Below, in pieces: positions 51,701-60,936 of a DNA stretch of 64,000 bases. This DNA comes from a virus. The DNA is taken from positions 1-64,000 of IMG/VR virus record IMGVR_UViG_3300023178_003744, one strand, 5' to 3'. The translations under genes and the position numbers were made by a program. The stretch's first letter is position 1; each line of letters opens with the position of its first letter. Under the pieces are notes generated by a model that was not told where the DNA came from, made no database searches, and saw only the letters and a program-made list of their open reading frames with translations.

Positions 51701-54700
51701 TGTATCTTTTAAGGGTTCGTTAATAGCAATGTATAATCCAGAACCACTAATTGCTACCCGTGTGCCTAAACCGGAAGTTGTGCTATCTAGCTGATTAGTA
51801 CTATCGTCACCAGTTATTATAGTTTGACTTAATTGATATAGCCCGTTGATATTTCTGTAGACTACAATTTTAGACGGTTTATCTAAATATGTTGCTCTTG
51901 CTACAAGTACATCTCCATTTTTCGATACGTCAAATGTAGAGCCAAATGTCTCTAGTAGTTCTTGATCTAATATAGTAGAGTAATCTACTGAATCATTTAT
52001 AACTACAGTTCCTGTATTGTTAGGTATATGTCCTACATAGTCTATGTATTCAGATTTCTCTGTCCAATTAGCAATATTAAATACACTAGGCACTAGATTT
52101 GTTTTTGCTTCATACAAAGTGCCATCAGGGTCATCAAGATAAATTATATCACCTGTTCTATAATTAAGTGTTTCGTCAAAAGCACCTTTGTATTTCTTAA
52201 ATTTAGCTAGGTCCCAAGAATAATCAACTCCGTCTATAGTACCATTATTAACAAAATATATTTTACCAGGTAATACAATGCTTTCGTCACCTTTCGCTGC
52301 AACAAATGCTTTTTGATTACTACCATCTATTCGTAAAGTTACCTGAGATCCTAAATGTCTATTACTTTGTCTATCTGGTGTTGTAAAGTTACCTATTAGT
52401 TCATGACCCTGCCCTAAACTCTTATATATAGAATACATTCCTTCATTTGTAAAATTACTTGCTTCTCCGTTTATATCAGCTGGAATGTTGAAAATCTCTT
52501 TCCAATTGCTGTTAATAATACTAGGTGATTCATTTGTAATAGGTGCACCTAAAATTTGTCTATTTGTATACAACCAATATTCTGCATCTATTAATTCGTT
52601 TTGACCTGTATACTGTATCTCTAAACTATTGTCAAGTTCTATGCTTACTGTATTTTCAAAAACTAATAAGTCGCCTATTCCTTGAGCTGAATTTCCTAAA
52701 CTTACAGCATTTACATTTCCTATTTCTCTATCTATTTGATAAATCGAGCTAGGGTCGCTAGGTATTGCTAAAAATTCTATAGCTGCTAAGTCACCATAAT
52801 CAAATCCTTTGCTCCAAGTGCCTGTTGTATTTTTTACAAATATTTTTACATTTGTGCCATTACGTTCTATGAATGCAACTTCTGCTGTTGCTCCAGTACT
52901 TTTATCTCTTACTGTTTGGCCAATTTTAGGTTGATAAGGTTCGCCGTTAGTCTGGAATTTTGTAAATTCAAAACTAATGTACCCATTCCAAATGTCAACA
53001 ATATTGTGTTCTCTATTAATTTGCCCCGGTGACAAACCAATATTAGTAATAGGATTTTGTACGCCCAACGTGTAATTAGGAATTTGATTTACATATATGT
53101 AAACGTCATCGCCTATAGATAAAGTGTCTAAAAATGCAGACGGTGCTCTAACAGCAAATTTTGTATTTAAAATTTCTCCATTTACATTATCAGCATTAGG
53201 AAAACCTTCATAGCTAAAAGTTTTAATGTAAGAATTTACATTATTTTCACTGTCTATTATTGTAGTATTAGTATCATATATGTTGTGATAATCATTAATG
53301 TAAGTAGAATCTTCACTTATGTCAAGGTATATTAATCCTCGACCTTCGTCTGTCAATGTAGAACCATTTGTAACTGTATATGTTGGTGTTTCGATAAACC
53401 AAAAACCGCCGTATACAATTCTATCTGCGTCTAGTTGTTTTACAAAATCTCCTACAAATTCACCAGTATTAAGTAAAAACAAAGATGCAGTAGTATTAAA
53501 TGTACCAACAGTATCTTTTAGATATACTATATATTTGTCTTCGTCGTTCTTGTGAACATACGCAACTGTACCTGCGCCAGTTGAAGACTGCACTGCATCG
53601 CCTACTTGTGGAATAGTGTTAATACTTGCAAAATATAATGTTGTATCAATAGCTTCCCTAATTATATGTTGAGATTCAAAAAATGCTTCGTCTATTCCAT
53701 TATATTCTAAATTAAATGGATTTGTTGGCACTAGCGTTTCTTGATCTTGATAGGTTTTTGTAAGTGTGTTCCATGCAAATTTTGCTTGATATGAATCAGC
53801 ATTACGAGTATTATCGTATAAAGTTTTAGGCACTCTTACAAGTATATGATTTACATCTCCTGTAAATGCAGGTATACTAGTACCAGTACGTAGTGCATAA
53901 TTTCCTACATTCAGTATAGAATAAGTTTCTGTTCTGTTTTCTTGATTTGAATCAATAATACCTTGAGTAACACTGCTAAAAGTATTAAACAAGTTTCCGT
54001 CGAGCGCTGGAATTAGATCAAATTTTGATTCCCATAATCTATCTTTATATTTTACAATATCGCCCTCGGAGTATGATACCGACGTTGAAAACGCATCTTT
54101 GTATTTGGTTTTTACATTAGATGCTGTAGGCGAACCTACAATTATATGAGGTCCTTTTATATCTACACTAGAACCAAATTTTAAATTATTACCAATGCTA
54201 GTATCTGGCTCTAATACATCATTTAAAGTCCAAGACGAAGAAGCAGATTTTCTACTGTAAACCCAAACTTTTCCTTGTTCATTTTCAGGATCACCTATTA
54301 CTAAAATATTATTATTATCGTTTACTGCAATACTATCACCAAATGTTCCACTAAATGTTGTTTCGGTATCACTAGGTCCGTTTACTTTTTCTAATAAATC
54401 AAATTGATTACTATTTTTGAGTACTTGCCAATTATTAGATTCGGCAAAATTATCAATCCAAATACGCATATTGTCATCAAAAGATTTCTGTAATGTTTGA
54501 TTAGCTTCGCCGACGTCTGTAAATCTTACCTTCTCTAATTTTGTAATATTTGCTGTTAGATTAGATCCCGAAGGAAGTTGTTTTGTAAATTTTACATATA
54601 ATGTGTCATTTTCTTTTCTTGTAACCTGTCCGAAATAATTAACTGATGAATTATATACTGACTCATTTAAAGTAACTGAACTGTCCGCAAGGTTTCCGCC

Positions 54701-57700
54701 TTGATCAGTATTAGGTGCATAAAAATTGTTTATACCTATAATATCATTTACTTGTATATCGCCAACTGGTTGTTTAAATTGTATTTCTGCAACATAAAAA
54801 GTAAGTGCTTTAGATTCTGTAAAAGCGCCTAAATCGCCAAATAATGATTCAGCTATTGCTTGATCCGATAATCTATTTGCTTGTTGTATTTTTGCTTGAG
54901 TGTCTAGATATTGTTGATAAAGAAAATCAGACTGTTCTCGATCAATAATGTTAACTATTTCTTCTAATGTTAAAGTTTCAGTAGACACATTTATAATTTC
55001 ATAGTCGTCGATAGCTTTGACTTGTAAATCTGTTTTTACATGTTTGTATACATTCCAATCTTCAGTTTTATCACCAAATATCCAAAGATATTCATTATTT
55101 CCTAAAACATTTGTTCCTACTCCTATTATGTCAGCTAGATTTGATAAACCTGCTTTTACATCTTCTTTGTGAACATAACCAGCTGTGTTCACATAGCTAG
55201 TAAATTGTTTTTTAGTGGGGAACGGATTATTAATGTTTTCTGAAGGAACATATACATCATAAGTTGGAATGTTATACGTTGTGTCACCGTTCGTATTTTC
55301 ATCAGCAATTTGTATTAATTGCGGATTAACAATAAACTTTGCTTCGTCTAGTTTAACTTCAAATTCATCAAAAGTTGCCGAAGCACCGTATACACCATCT
55401 CTAATTGCCCATTCTTCATAAAATTCCAAACTGTCTTTATCTTCACTTGCTAACGCATCAAACAATTTAGAAAAAGCATTTTGAGTTCCTTTTTCGAGAA
55501 TCATGCCCTGATAAAATTTATATTGACTTACATCGTCAGCTATAATATTTTCAAGGTAATCTCTTTTTTGATATCCTATTAGGTGTTGAGCAAATTTTTG
55601 CTGCTCGGTATCAAAATTATCACTATCTAGATCATAAAAATCACCAAATTGATTAACTTTATATTCAAAATTAGGTAACAATCCTTGTTTTGGTTTTTCG
55701 TTTAATGCAATCCAATTAGAAGCATTAAAAAATTCTGTACCAAGAATTTTTTTATCCGCAACATAAAATTTTTGTTCATATTGAATAAGGTCGCCTACAT
55801 CATATGATTTATTTGATTCCCACTGTTCGTAATCTGCATCTTGAAAAACAAAACCCGGGATGTTAGCACTACCATTCCACTCATCAGTGCTATAGCCTAA
55901 TATTTTTATTCTTTCTTGCCTATAACCAGGTATAAGATCAAAAATTACGTCACTAAATATAGTTTGATTATTCAATAAAATTACATGCTCTTTTTGAATT
56001 AAGGGCAATTCTACGTGATAAATTCCTTCGCCTGTGTCTTCGTCGTTTACATATAATGTATAGTTAGAATCACTTCTACCTACTGAAGATAAATTAATTT
56101 CTAGTATATTTCCATTAGCATTATACAATGTATTTCCATTAGGACCATTATAAATGTCACCAACTACAGCATAAGGATTTTGGAATTCTAAATAATTAGA
56201 TCCTGGGCTTAAAGAAATTAAGCTACCTTCATCTAAGTCAAATAAAGTCCAAAACAAAAATTCTTTCGACGTGTGTAACCAATTATATACAACATTTTCG
56301 TTGCTTTTATAGTATTCAAAAACAAAACCTTTTTGTTGTAGATATTCGCCATAGCTGATTAAAAAGTCAACTACTTCTTGTTCTGTAGTTAACAAAGTGC
56401 CATATGGGATTTCTTTTATTTTTGCTTGAAATTGTGTACGTATTTCAACTGTTTTACCGCCTATAATAGGCAAGCTATCTAGTTTTGCAAAAAAATCTAG
56501 ATTAAATTCTGTTTCTCTATTTGTTGCGGTACATCTATAAAATGTATTATTATTACGCACAATCGTACCAGTGGTATATAAGTTGCCGCTTTGCCATTCA
56601 ACATATGATTCACTTATACCACCTACGTTTATAGGGTAATCTGTACTACTAGCAATATGAGGGAAAATAGAAAAATATCCTTTTGCTTTGTTATATCCTT
56701 TTAATAAAAATCCTTCTTCAGTTCGTTCAATAATTACACCGCTATAGGAACATATATCAACAGGAGTGCTCTCATTGTAAACAATTTCGTAATCTTCTTC
56801 AGGTACAAAAACATTTCCTTTGTTTAGTGGTGTTCTGCTGTCAAGGATTAACTTTAATTTGTTTTTTTCCGTGTAACCTGCAAATTTAAATCCCATTTGA
56901 TTAGTAATATTTTGCAAGTCATTTTTATAAAGATCGAAATTTTTCTTAATCATTTTTGAATAATTTGCAATATAATTTATTATACCACTAGTTGCAACAT
57001 AATCATCGTCAATATTATTAGGAGGATACACTATGTCTTCTAACTGTAGTCTATTATTAGACGGTTTGTAAATTATATTTCCGCTTATATCTCTTATTTG
57101 ATTATATCTATCAAATGCAGTTGCAAAAAATTCATTAGGTTTATTTAAACCATATGCCATAAGCAATGCAAACGGGTACTCGCTAGATCTACGCCAAGCT
57201 GCTTCAACAGGAGCGCCATCTCCAAATACAAAAGGCTTTTCTATATTATTAAAATTATAAGCACCGATCAAACCAATTTCTAATGGTTTAATTAAATCAC
57301 CATGCTCGTCTACTGGAAGTATTTCAAATAAATTAGGCCTACTATATTTAGGATTGTAAATAGGTCTTTGATTAGGAACACGTATGATACCTTTTTGGAT
57401 GTCTTCCCATAGTAAAAAATTATCTTTTGTGTAAGGCGCTGAACCGTAGGTATCTTTCCACCAAGTAGGCTCAATAGAAAATCCTAGCATTTCCCACGGA
57501 GTAATATTAGGACGATCAGTATCGTAGTAGTATTTGAAAATTTCACGCCAAAAACCTGGCAATTTATTATACTCTATATCTGTACTATCACTGTAGTTAT
57601 AAGTAAAACTATTATCTCGTTCAAAAAAATCATGACTATGATAGTCTGTGTTTATTAAATTTGTCCAAGCAATAAATTCAGGAGTAAGTGCTTTATTAAC

Positions 57701-60700
57701 TAATTCAGTACTCAAAGAATCATTTCTATAAAAGCTAGATTTCACTCTAGATATATCAAATAATTCAGTATTGTAAGTTACTTTAATATTATTAAAAATT
57801 CTTTTTTCTAATTCTACTAAAAGGTCATCTCTATAATCATCATAAGCTTTAGTTATAGATCCGTCATGACCTTGTATAACATTTACTGGTGTTTGTAATG
57901 TTGTATCTAAATAGATTTTTGGTTCAAAAAGAGGATACAAACCTAGTTTAGTTGGAGTAGGCGGAATGTAATTACCATTTGTACTTTCATATTCGTAAAT
58001 TGAAATTACGTCTTGCGGCTGTTTATTAGCCGTTACTACTGCGTAGCCTTCGTTATTAAATGTATAATCAATTCCGTGCAATAATTGTACATCATTCAAA
58101 TAAACTTGAACAGCTCTTGTTGAAGCATCTGCTAGTGTAAAGTTTTCAGCTAAAGGAAAATAAATTTCATCGCTATCTTCAATTTCGTGATCGGTTTTTA
58201 TATTGCCACTGTATGGTACCATATCACTAAAATAGAAGTTGTCATTTGTATTTTTATTACGAGAAAATTCTTCTAAAATTTTATCAACATGAGTTTTTGC
58301 ATCACCGCTAATTCCTAAATTTTCGCTCAAGCTTAAAAATTCACGTTTGAATTTACTATACTCATTTTTAGCATAGCGTATAGCATCAACAAAATTAGCA
58401 TTTTCATTTACTATATGATACAATGATAAATTTAAAGGTGCGCTATGTTGTAAAAAACGTCTACCATTTTTATCAATATCTGATATATCTCTTAAATTAC
58501 TCGAACCAGGATATTGGCCTATAAATTCTGCTGTATTTTCTACAATACTAGATACATGATCATTTACTTCTCCTAAAGTAAAAGTATCTAGATTTTGATT
58601 TTTAGGGTTTCGTTCTAAAGAATACGGAAATTCATATTTTCCATTTTGATTTTTCTGTAAATCTGAGGTAGTTTTTATGACTATGTTGTCGCCATACTCT
58701 AAAGCAGCAATAAAATCAATTCTTGCATATTCAGTTACATCGGGCTCTACAGTATAGTCTGTACCTTTAATTAAAAGTTCATTATTTTTGAATACATTGA
58801 TCTGTATATTTTCAATATTGTTTGAACTATCGTCATATACGTCTATATAAACATTATTAAAAGATTCGTCATATACATATTGTCTGATCACAGGTTGTTT
58901 ATATTCAGTAATTTTTTGCCATTGAGACACATTTTCAAAATCTGTTCTATTTTGATATTTTCGTAAATAGCCTTTGTTTACCTCTACAATCTTCTCGTTT
59001 TCGTTTTCTATGTACGTAAAAGTACTTTGACCGTAATCAGACTCAAATACAATATCTCCTACATTATTAATATTTTGATATGATAAAGGAAAGCCTAATT
59101 CAGAGTCTGAAACACCAGTTCCAACTTTGTATCCTACAATTCTATTACCATTAAATGTGCTAGATTCATAATAATTAATATCTCCGTAGCTGTAGTTATT
59201 GCTATCAAACATATCAAACAACGGAGCTTGATTTCTTTGAATTTTTCTTTGACTTACAGTCCAGGTATTATTTGCAAAAGATAAAACTTTCCCTTTATAT
59301 TCATTACCTCTTAAAACTGCAACTGTTTCGTTTTCTAAAGATTCTGCATCGTCGGCTTCTACTAAAGTAATTTGCCTTCTACCTGACACAATAGCATCAT
59401 CTTCAATTGTACCATCATATGTAATAAATTTTACTGTATAAATTTTATTTGTTACGAACGGATCTAGATCTGCAAGGAACAATACTCTCATACCGTCTGC
59501 TAAATCTACACCATCTACATTATATCCTATGCTTCCTTCAATAACAGAAAATACATCAACAGTAAAATCATCAACCAAATCAATATTCTGTTTTGCTTTT
59601 GTGCCATAGTTATATAATTTAATATTAGGATTAAATTCAATAATAGGTCTGCTGGCTCTAAAATTTTGATCTAATTCAACAACAGAATTATTTAGGTCTG
59701 CTGACTGTTGAATAATATCTTTATGGAACCATCTATTGTGTCGTGACCATAGATTTCCATCTATAGATGATCTGTTAATTGTTAAATAATCTTTTTGCGA
59801 CGGATATCCAATCGCTGTATCAAACGGTTTAGAATCAAATTGTATACTATCAAAGTCTACTTCTATATCTGGTGTGTATTCAGAAGGTATATTAAGAGAA
59901 TTTTCTTCTATGAGAGTAATACTATCTCCAACTCCTTCGACGTAGAATGTTTTATCTTTATAATATGCTGGCTCAACTTCACCGATAAATTTAATTTTCA
60001 TTCCGTTAGAAAATTCAACGCCGTTGCCTGATTTATAGTATTTCTTTTGTAGAATTTCTGCTTCTACGTCAACAAAAGCAGCTTCCTCTAAATCTTTGAT
60101 TTCAATGCGTCCATTAATATTAATATCCTCTGTTGATACATACCATAGAGTGTCCGGCGCATACTGGCTTAACTGTAAAGTTGCTGTGCCTTTTTCTAAA
60201 CCTTGTATATCTAAGCCTTCATATATTATAATAGATGAACTATCTAAATCAAAATTCGGCTGATCGGTTAATTTACTTCTAAATACAATAGGAAAATTTG
60301 GTATATCAACATCAAATTTATATGTTATGCCTCTATACAATGTTAAAGTAGGATTGTTCGTTAATCCATCTGGTGTAAAGATATACGAGTACGAATCTAA
60401 ATTATCACCAAGTCTTACTTTTATAGTACTATCAACTTCTACCGAGTTTCCAGCAATACTAATTGCTTGAGGCCCGCTAGGTAGCCAATAGTATTCTCTA
60501 AAATTAGCAAATTTATCCCAATTGATATTAGGGTTCCATGCATAAAATTCTTGCTGGGTTAATAAACTATAATCTTTGTTAGCAGAATTATAATTTGCAA
60601 ATGCATTAGTATAATCATTAAAATCTTTATAGAATCTTGTATTGCCTAAATTATCTTTTATAATCGACGCAGGCTCAAACTTATAATCATTTCTCTTTTT

Positions 60701-60934
60701 AGAAACATCATCGAAGTATGTGTCATCTATATTATATGCTTTAGAATCTTTTCTCCCTACAAATCCATTAACTCTGTTAATTAAACCAGGAGATATAAAC
60801 CTATCTAATGTTGCATTTAAAAATTTACTATTCTGTGGAGTTCTAAAAATTTTAGGTAAATGATCTCTACTACGTCTTTTAGAAGATCCGTTAACTGGCA
60901 AGTTAGGTTCATTTTGAAAATTATCGTAAGCCAT
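45794..60934 (-). CDS. giant virion structural protein, 5046 aa (tail/baseplate)
   Basis: A single frame of 15.1 kb with no interruption, starting with an AGGAGG Shine-Dalgarno inside the end of the gp6-like gene. The N-terminal about 1000 residues mix helices and strands and include (V/F)-x-x-N-(D/N)-x-x-L-x-x-G-x-D-Y modules near residues 715 and 945. Four chitin-binding-like segments (Y-x-x-G-D-x-V/I-x-Y with following Tyr/Trp) lie near 1450, 1700, 2280 and 2915. FG-GAP-like beta-propeller blades (F-G-x-x-(V/I)-x-I) lie near 2190-2265 and 2855-3200. Two GxGY-x-x-x-P-x-(I/V) modules follow near 3625 and 3990, and five or more VYxNDxxL modules occupy 4110-4950. It most likely wraps or extends from the baseplate and presents adhesive domains. 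Confidence 0.8.
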   Translation of the reverse strand: MAYDNFQNEPNLPVNGSSKRRSRDHLPKIFRTPQNSKFLNATLDRFISPGLINRVNGFVGRKDSKAYNIDDTYFDDVSKKRNDYKFEPASIIKDNLGNTRFYKDFNDYTNAFANYNSANKDYSLLTQQEFYAWNPNINWDKFANFREYYWLPSGPQAISIAGNSVEVDSTIKVRLGDNLDSYSYIFTPDGLTNNPTLTLYRGITYKFDVDIPNFPIVFRSKLTDQPNFDLDSSSIIIYEGLDIQGLEKGTATLQLSQYAPDTLWYVSTEDININGRIEIKDLEEAAFVDVEAEILQKKYYKSGNGVEFSNGMKIKFIGEVEPAYYKDKTFYVEGVGDSITLIEENSLNIPSEYTPDIEVDFDSIQFDSKPFDTAIGYPSQKDYLTINRSSIDGNLWSRHNRWFHKDIIQQSADLNNSVVELDQNFRASRPIIEFNPNIKLYNYGTKAKQNIDLVDDFTVDVFSVIEGSIGYNVDGVDLADGMRVLFLADLDPFVTNKIYTVKFITYDGTIEDDAIVSGRRQITLVEADDAESLENETVAVLRGNEYKGKVLSFANNTWTVSQRKIQRNQAPLFDMFDSNNYSYGDINYYESSTFNGNRIVGYKVGTGVSDSELGFPLSYQNINNVGDIVFESDYGQSTFTYIENENEKIVEVNKGYLRKYQNRTDFENVSQWQKITEYKQPVIRQYVYDESFNNVYIDVYDDSSNNIENIQINVFKNNELLIKGTDYTVEPDVTEYARIDFIAALEYGDNIVIKTTSDLQKNQNGKYEFPYSLERNPKNQNLDTFTLGEVNDHVSSIVENTAEFIGQYPGSSNLRDISDIDKNGRRFLQHSAPLNLSLYHIVNENANFVDAIRYAKNEYSKFKREFLSLSENLGISGDAKTHVDKILEEFSRNKNTNDNFYFSDMVPYSGNIKTDHEIEDSDEIYFPLAENFTLADASTRAVQVYLNDVQLLHGIDYTFNNEGYAVVTANKQPQDVISIYEYESTNGNYIPPTPTKLGLYPLFEPKIYLDTTLQTPVNVIQGHDGSITKAYDDYRDDLLVELEKRIFNNIKVTYNTELFDISRVKSSFYRNDSLSTELVNKALTPEFIAWTNLINTDYHSHDFFERDNSFTYNYSDSTDIEYNKLPGFWREIFKYYYDTDRPNITPWEMLGFSIEPTWWKDTYGSAPYTKDNFLLWEDIQKGIIRVPNQRPIYNPKYSRPNLFEILPVDEHGDLIKPLEIGLIGAYNFNNIEKPFVFGDGAPVEAAWRRSSEYPFALLMAYGLNKPNEFFATAFDRYNQIRDISGNIIYKPSNNRLQLEDIVYPPNNIDDDYVATSGIINYIANYSKMIKKNFDLYKNDLQNITNQMGFKFAGYTEKNKLKLILDSRTPLNKGNVFVPEEDYEIVYNESTPVDICSYSGVIIERTEEGFLLKGYNKAKGYFSIFPHIASSTDYPINVGGISESYVEWQSGNLYTTGTIVRNNNTFYRCTATNRETEFNLDFFAKLDSLPIIGGKTVEIRTQFQAKIKEIPYGTLLTTEQEVVDFLISYGEYLQQKGFVFEYYKSNENVVYNWLHTSKEFLFWTLFDLDEGSLISLSPGSNYLEFQNPYAVVGDIYNGPNGNTLYNANGNILEINLSSVGRSDSNYTLYVNDEDTGEGIYHVELPLIQKEHVILLNNQTIFSDVIFDLIPGYRQERIKILGYSTDEWNGSANIPGFVFQDADYEQWESNKSYDVGDLIQYEQKFYVADKKILGTEFFNASNWIALNEKPKQGLLPNFEYKVNQFGDFYDLDSDNFDTEQQKFAQHLIGYQKRDYLENIIADDVSQYKFYQGMILEKGTQNAFSKLFDALASEDKDSLEFYEEWAIRDGVYGASATFDEFEVKLDEAKFIVNPQLIQIADENTNGDTTYNIPTYDVYVPSENINNPFPTKKQFTSYVNTAGYVHKEDVKAGLSNLADIIGVGTNVLGNNEYLWIFGDKTEDWNVYKHVKTDLQVKAIDDYEIINVSTETLTLEEIVNIIDREQSDFLYQQYLDTQAKIQQANRLSDQAIAESLFGDLGAFTESKALTFYVAEIQFKQPVGDIQVNDIIGINNFYAPNTDQGGNLADSSVTLNESVYNSSVNYFGQVTRKENDTLYVKFTKQLPSGSNLTANITKLEKVRFTDVGEANQTLQKSFDDNMRIWIDNFAESNNWQVLKNSNQFDLLEKVNGPSDTETTFSGTFGDSIAVNDNNNILVIGDPENEQGKVWVYSRKSASSSWTLNDVLEPDTSIGNNLKFGSSVDIKGPHIIVGSPTASNVKTKYKDAFSTSVSYSEGDIVKYKDRLWESKFDLIPALDGNLFNTFSSVTQGIIDSNQENRTETYSILNVGNYALRTGTSIPAFTGDVNHILVRVPKTLYDNTRNADSYQAKFAWNTLTKTYQDQETLVPTNPFNLEYNGIDEAFFESQHIIREAIDTTLYFASINTIPQVGDAVQSSTGAGTVAYVHKNDEDKYIVYLKDTVGTFNTTASLFLLNTGEFVGDFVKQLDADRIVYGGFWFIETPTYTVTNGSTLTDEGRGLIYLDISEDSTYINDYHNIYDTNTTIIDSENNVNSYIKTFSYEGFPNADNVNGEILNTKFAVRAPSAFLDTLSIGDDVYIYVNQIPNYTLGVQNPITNIGLSPGQINREHNIVDIWNGYISFEFTKFQTNGEPYQPKIGQTVRDKSTGATAEVAFIERNGTNVKIFVKNTTGTWSKGFDYGDLAAIEFLAIPSDPSSIYQIDREIGNVNAVSLGNSAQGIGDLLVFENTVSIELDNSLEIQYTGQNELIDAEYWLYTNRQILGAPITNESPSIINSNWKEIFNIPADINGEASNFTNEGMYSIYKSLGQGHELIGNFTTPDRQSNRHLGSQVTLRIDGSNQKAFVAAKGDESIVLPGKIYFVNNGTIDGVDYSWDLAKFKKYKGAFDETLNYRTGDIIYLDDPDGTLYEAKTNLVPSVFNIANWTEKSEYIDYVGHIPNNTGTVVINDSVDYSTILDQELLETFGSTFDVSKNGDVLVARATYLDKPSKIVVYRNINGLYQLSQTIITGDDSTNQLDSTTSGLGTRVAISGSGLYIAINEPLKDTIRKNEGRVLIYKQINGSFELLSVLENQNYDKNEQFGTEIDFDGEKLLISAKNSESIIDTTYDNNNTTFDYSFTRFAYTNANQGKVYIYDNIDDEFLLAQILSAPDNDIENFGSQIVLKNNNIYATSTFRDDSIGQIYNFKLTDTTTNTMWLKIRSLEETVDLSKIKKVFLYNRKTDKVIRNLDYIDIIQGKIAGVAEQEISFKTPDDPASYNIVSTSSSSDEGEDVIFDSGSPWAEEYVGKVWWDISNASFLNTYQNDVIYNSQTQNTLIDNSSIDVYEWVESRLTPSEYDSVVQEGLISGGFSVYGNRAYTVKQKYDVVSEQFVPRYYFWVKNKSTIPNVEGRNISISQIASIISNPVNAGIEFVSFLNGNSFLLNNVKKYLTDDDIVLSVQTFKVGNEDNNSHLQYQITTENLGSSQPNDDIILKWYDSLIGYDDFQRPVPDPRVPIKYRYGNLFTPRQTWFENRIEALKQVVERTNYVLKQNLIVDNKDLTPLFDADPPPTSEQQAYDQIVDTYDDLTDIKTEKFTQAKISLVIENGRVSRVDIVSKGRGYKVAPTVEIIGQGSGAVISTTIDSVGKLSSVVIENAGQNYDKDTIATVRSYRVLVNSDSNINTKWAIYERDTVFQVWTRAITQKFDTTLYWNYIDWYAKGYNQNTEINHIVETTHDIYTANINFNQTVKIKNVGTGGWLLLRRVNTTNSLDYTIDYDTIGRQNGTIEFSERLYKPLPFGYDSNSFDIKLYDFLPIFELRIILYAIKNNLFVNDLLDEYNKLFFASIRYLLSEQNNADWLFKTSFIKAKHNVGKLRKDLTFNNDNLPSYENYIEEIKPYKTKIREYLSIYDRLEPARALTTDFDLRVVYDDELNRIVVPKTKFINDQIEVESRFVEDYPNKIWLDNASFEITAVNIIDPGSGYRTPPIINLTSKSGTGAEIKTYIGTNGKLKRCEIINPGKGYFSVPEVEIISNITDSGTPARISVEIGNSKTRSLTSKMKFDRITNNFVVSVLESTESFVASGTSTQYTLKWPLDIRTDKIKVYVNDIELLLGDYTYENIEDKTKSYLRYLGRITTNNPLSEGSEVRIEYSKSIELLNAADRIGKLYLPQTEGLGKELSQLMSGVDYGGVEVKGLEFDNIKGWDNDVWFNSTWDSYVDTNEDEIFTFDGSTTQITLSSPLEANTTYNVYLNNTRLDDSAYDGSTIVDNPNAIMESLIGDGVTQTLYLDEFRMPGSANYAEIKVVQGDVLVIRKTSSDGTFAPMPDSIDTNLSGGNLTYGNAQGLLANDITIDGDNFVTPNTSGSVEEHVPGQVLDTLNIKVTQKAQGGSSVISSDTYYGDGSTKIYKVNADVFLNNQIIARLNGDIVDTAEFTVDFNNSSIEFNTAPANGDIISISNFSVGGNDILASESLISDGSTLSIITSVPYKENLQSIVSVDGIEKEHQLVNDDAGNTVVEFADSIQENAEIQYNIYNTSDHINYSQLSIENLTADGSSTQYEVQEGQTRSLNEWQVVVTVNDQVLDPGYYETFNLTANVFEYSLNKEQVDLGNIPGYTVEVYIDDTKLQYLQDYNWDSDRAAVILDNNVVSFDAGQDLKVYVRHNAEYQFGNFVNEEFIVDNNTITFDTIYAENAKIKIYRFNNATHQGLIRDRITVKSLSGLQENTKEWRKISNIINKKINLTTETVDAQYVWLSRNKQLLTPNVDYVIDSSKKVIEIITDVDLGDEFLVIHFAAGPVQSELSWIQFKDILNRTRFYAITNNQEYTLADDLYWYDKKLTLKNADNLPSPGVNDKPGIIWINGERIEYYVRDGNVISQIRRGTLGTGVPVLHEKSTEVLYINDEHRIPYKDETFSTIFTADGTSSEYELDFTPTSESEFEVFVAGSRLRKNSIASYRFEYKDDQGNVIQPIDQDSPEGDITLEPDFTIVDDSKLVLKNTPPENVKILVIRKKGMSWYESGKSLKDSATPAAVFLQNVSN

Positions 60935-60936
60935 TA

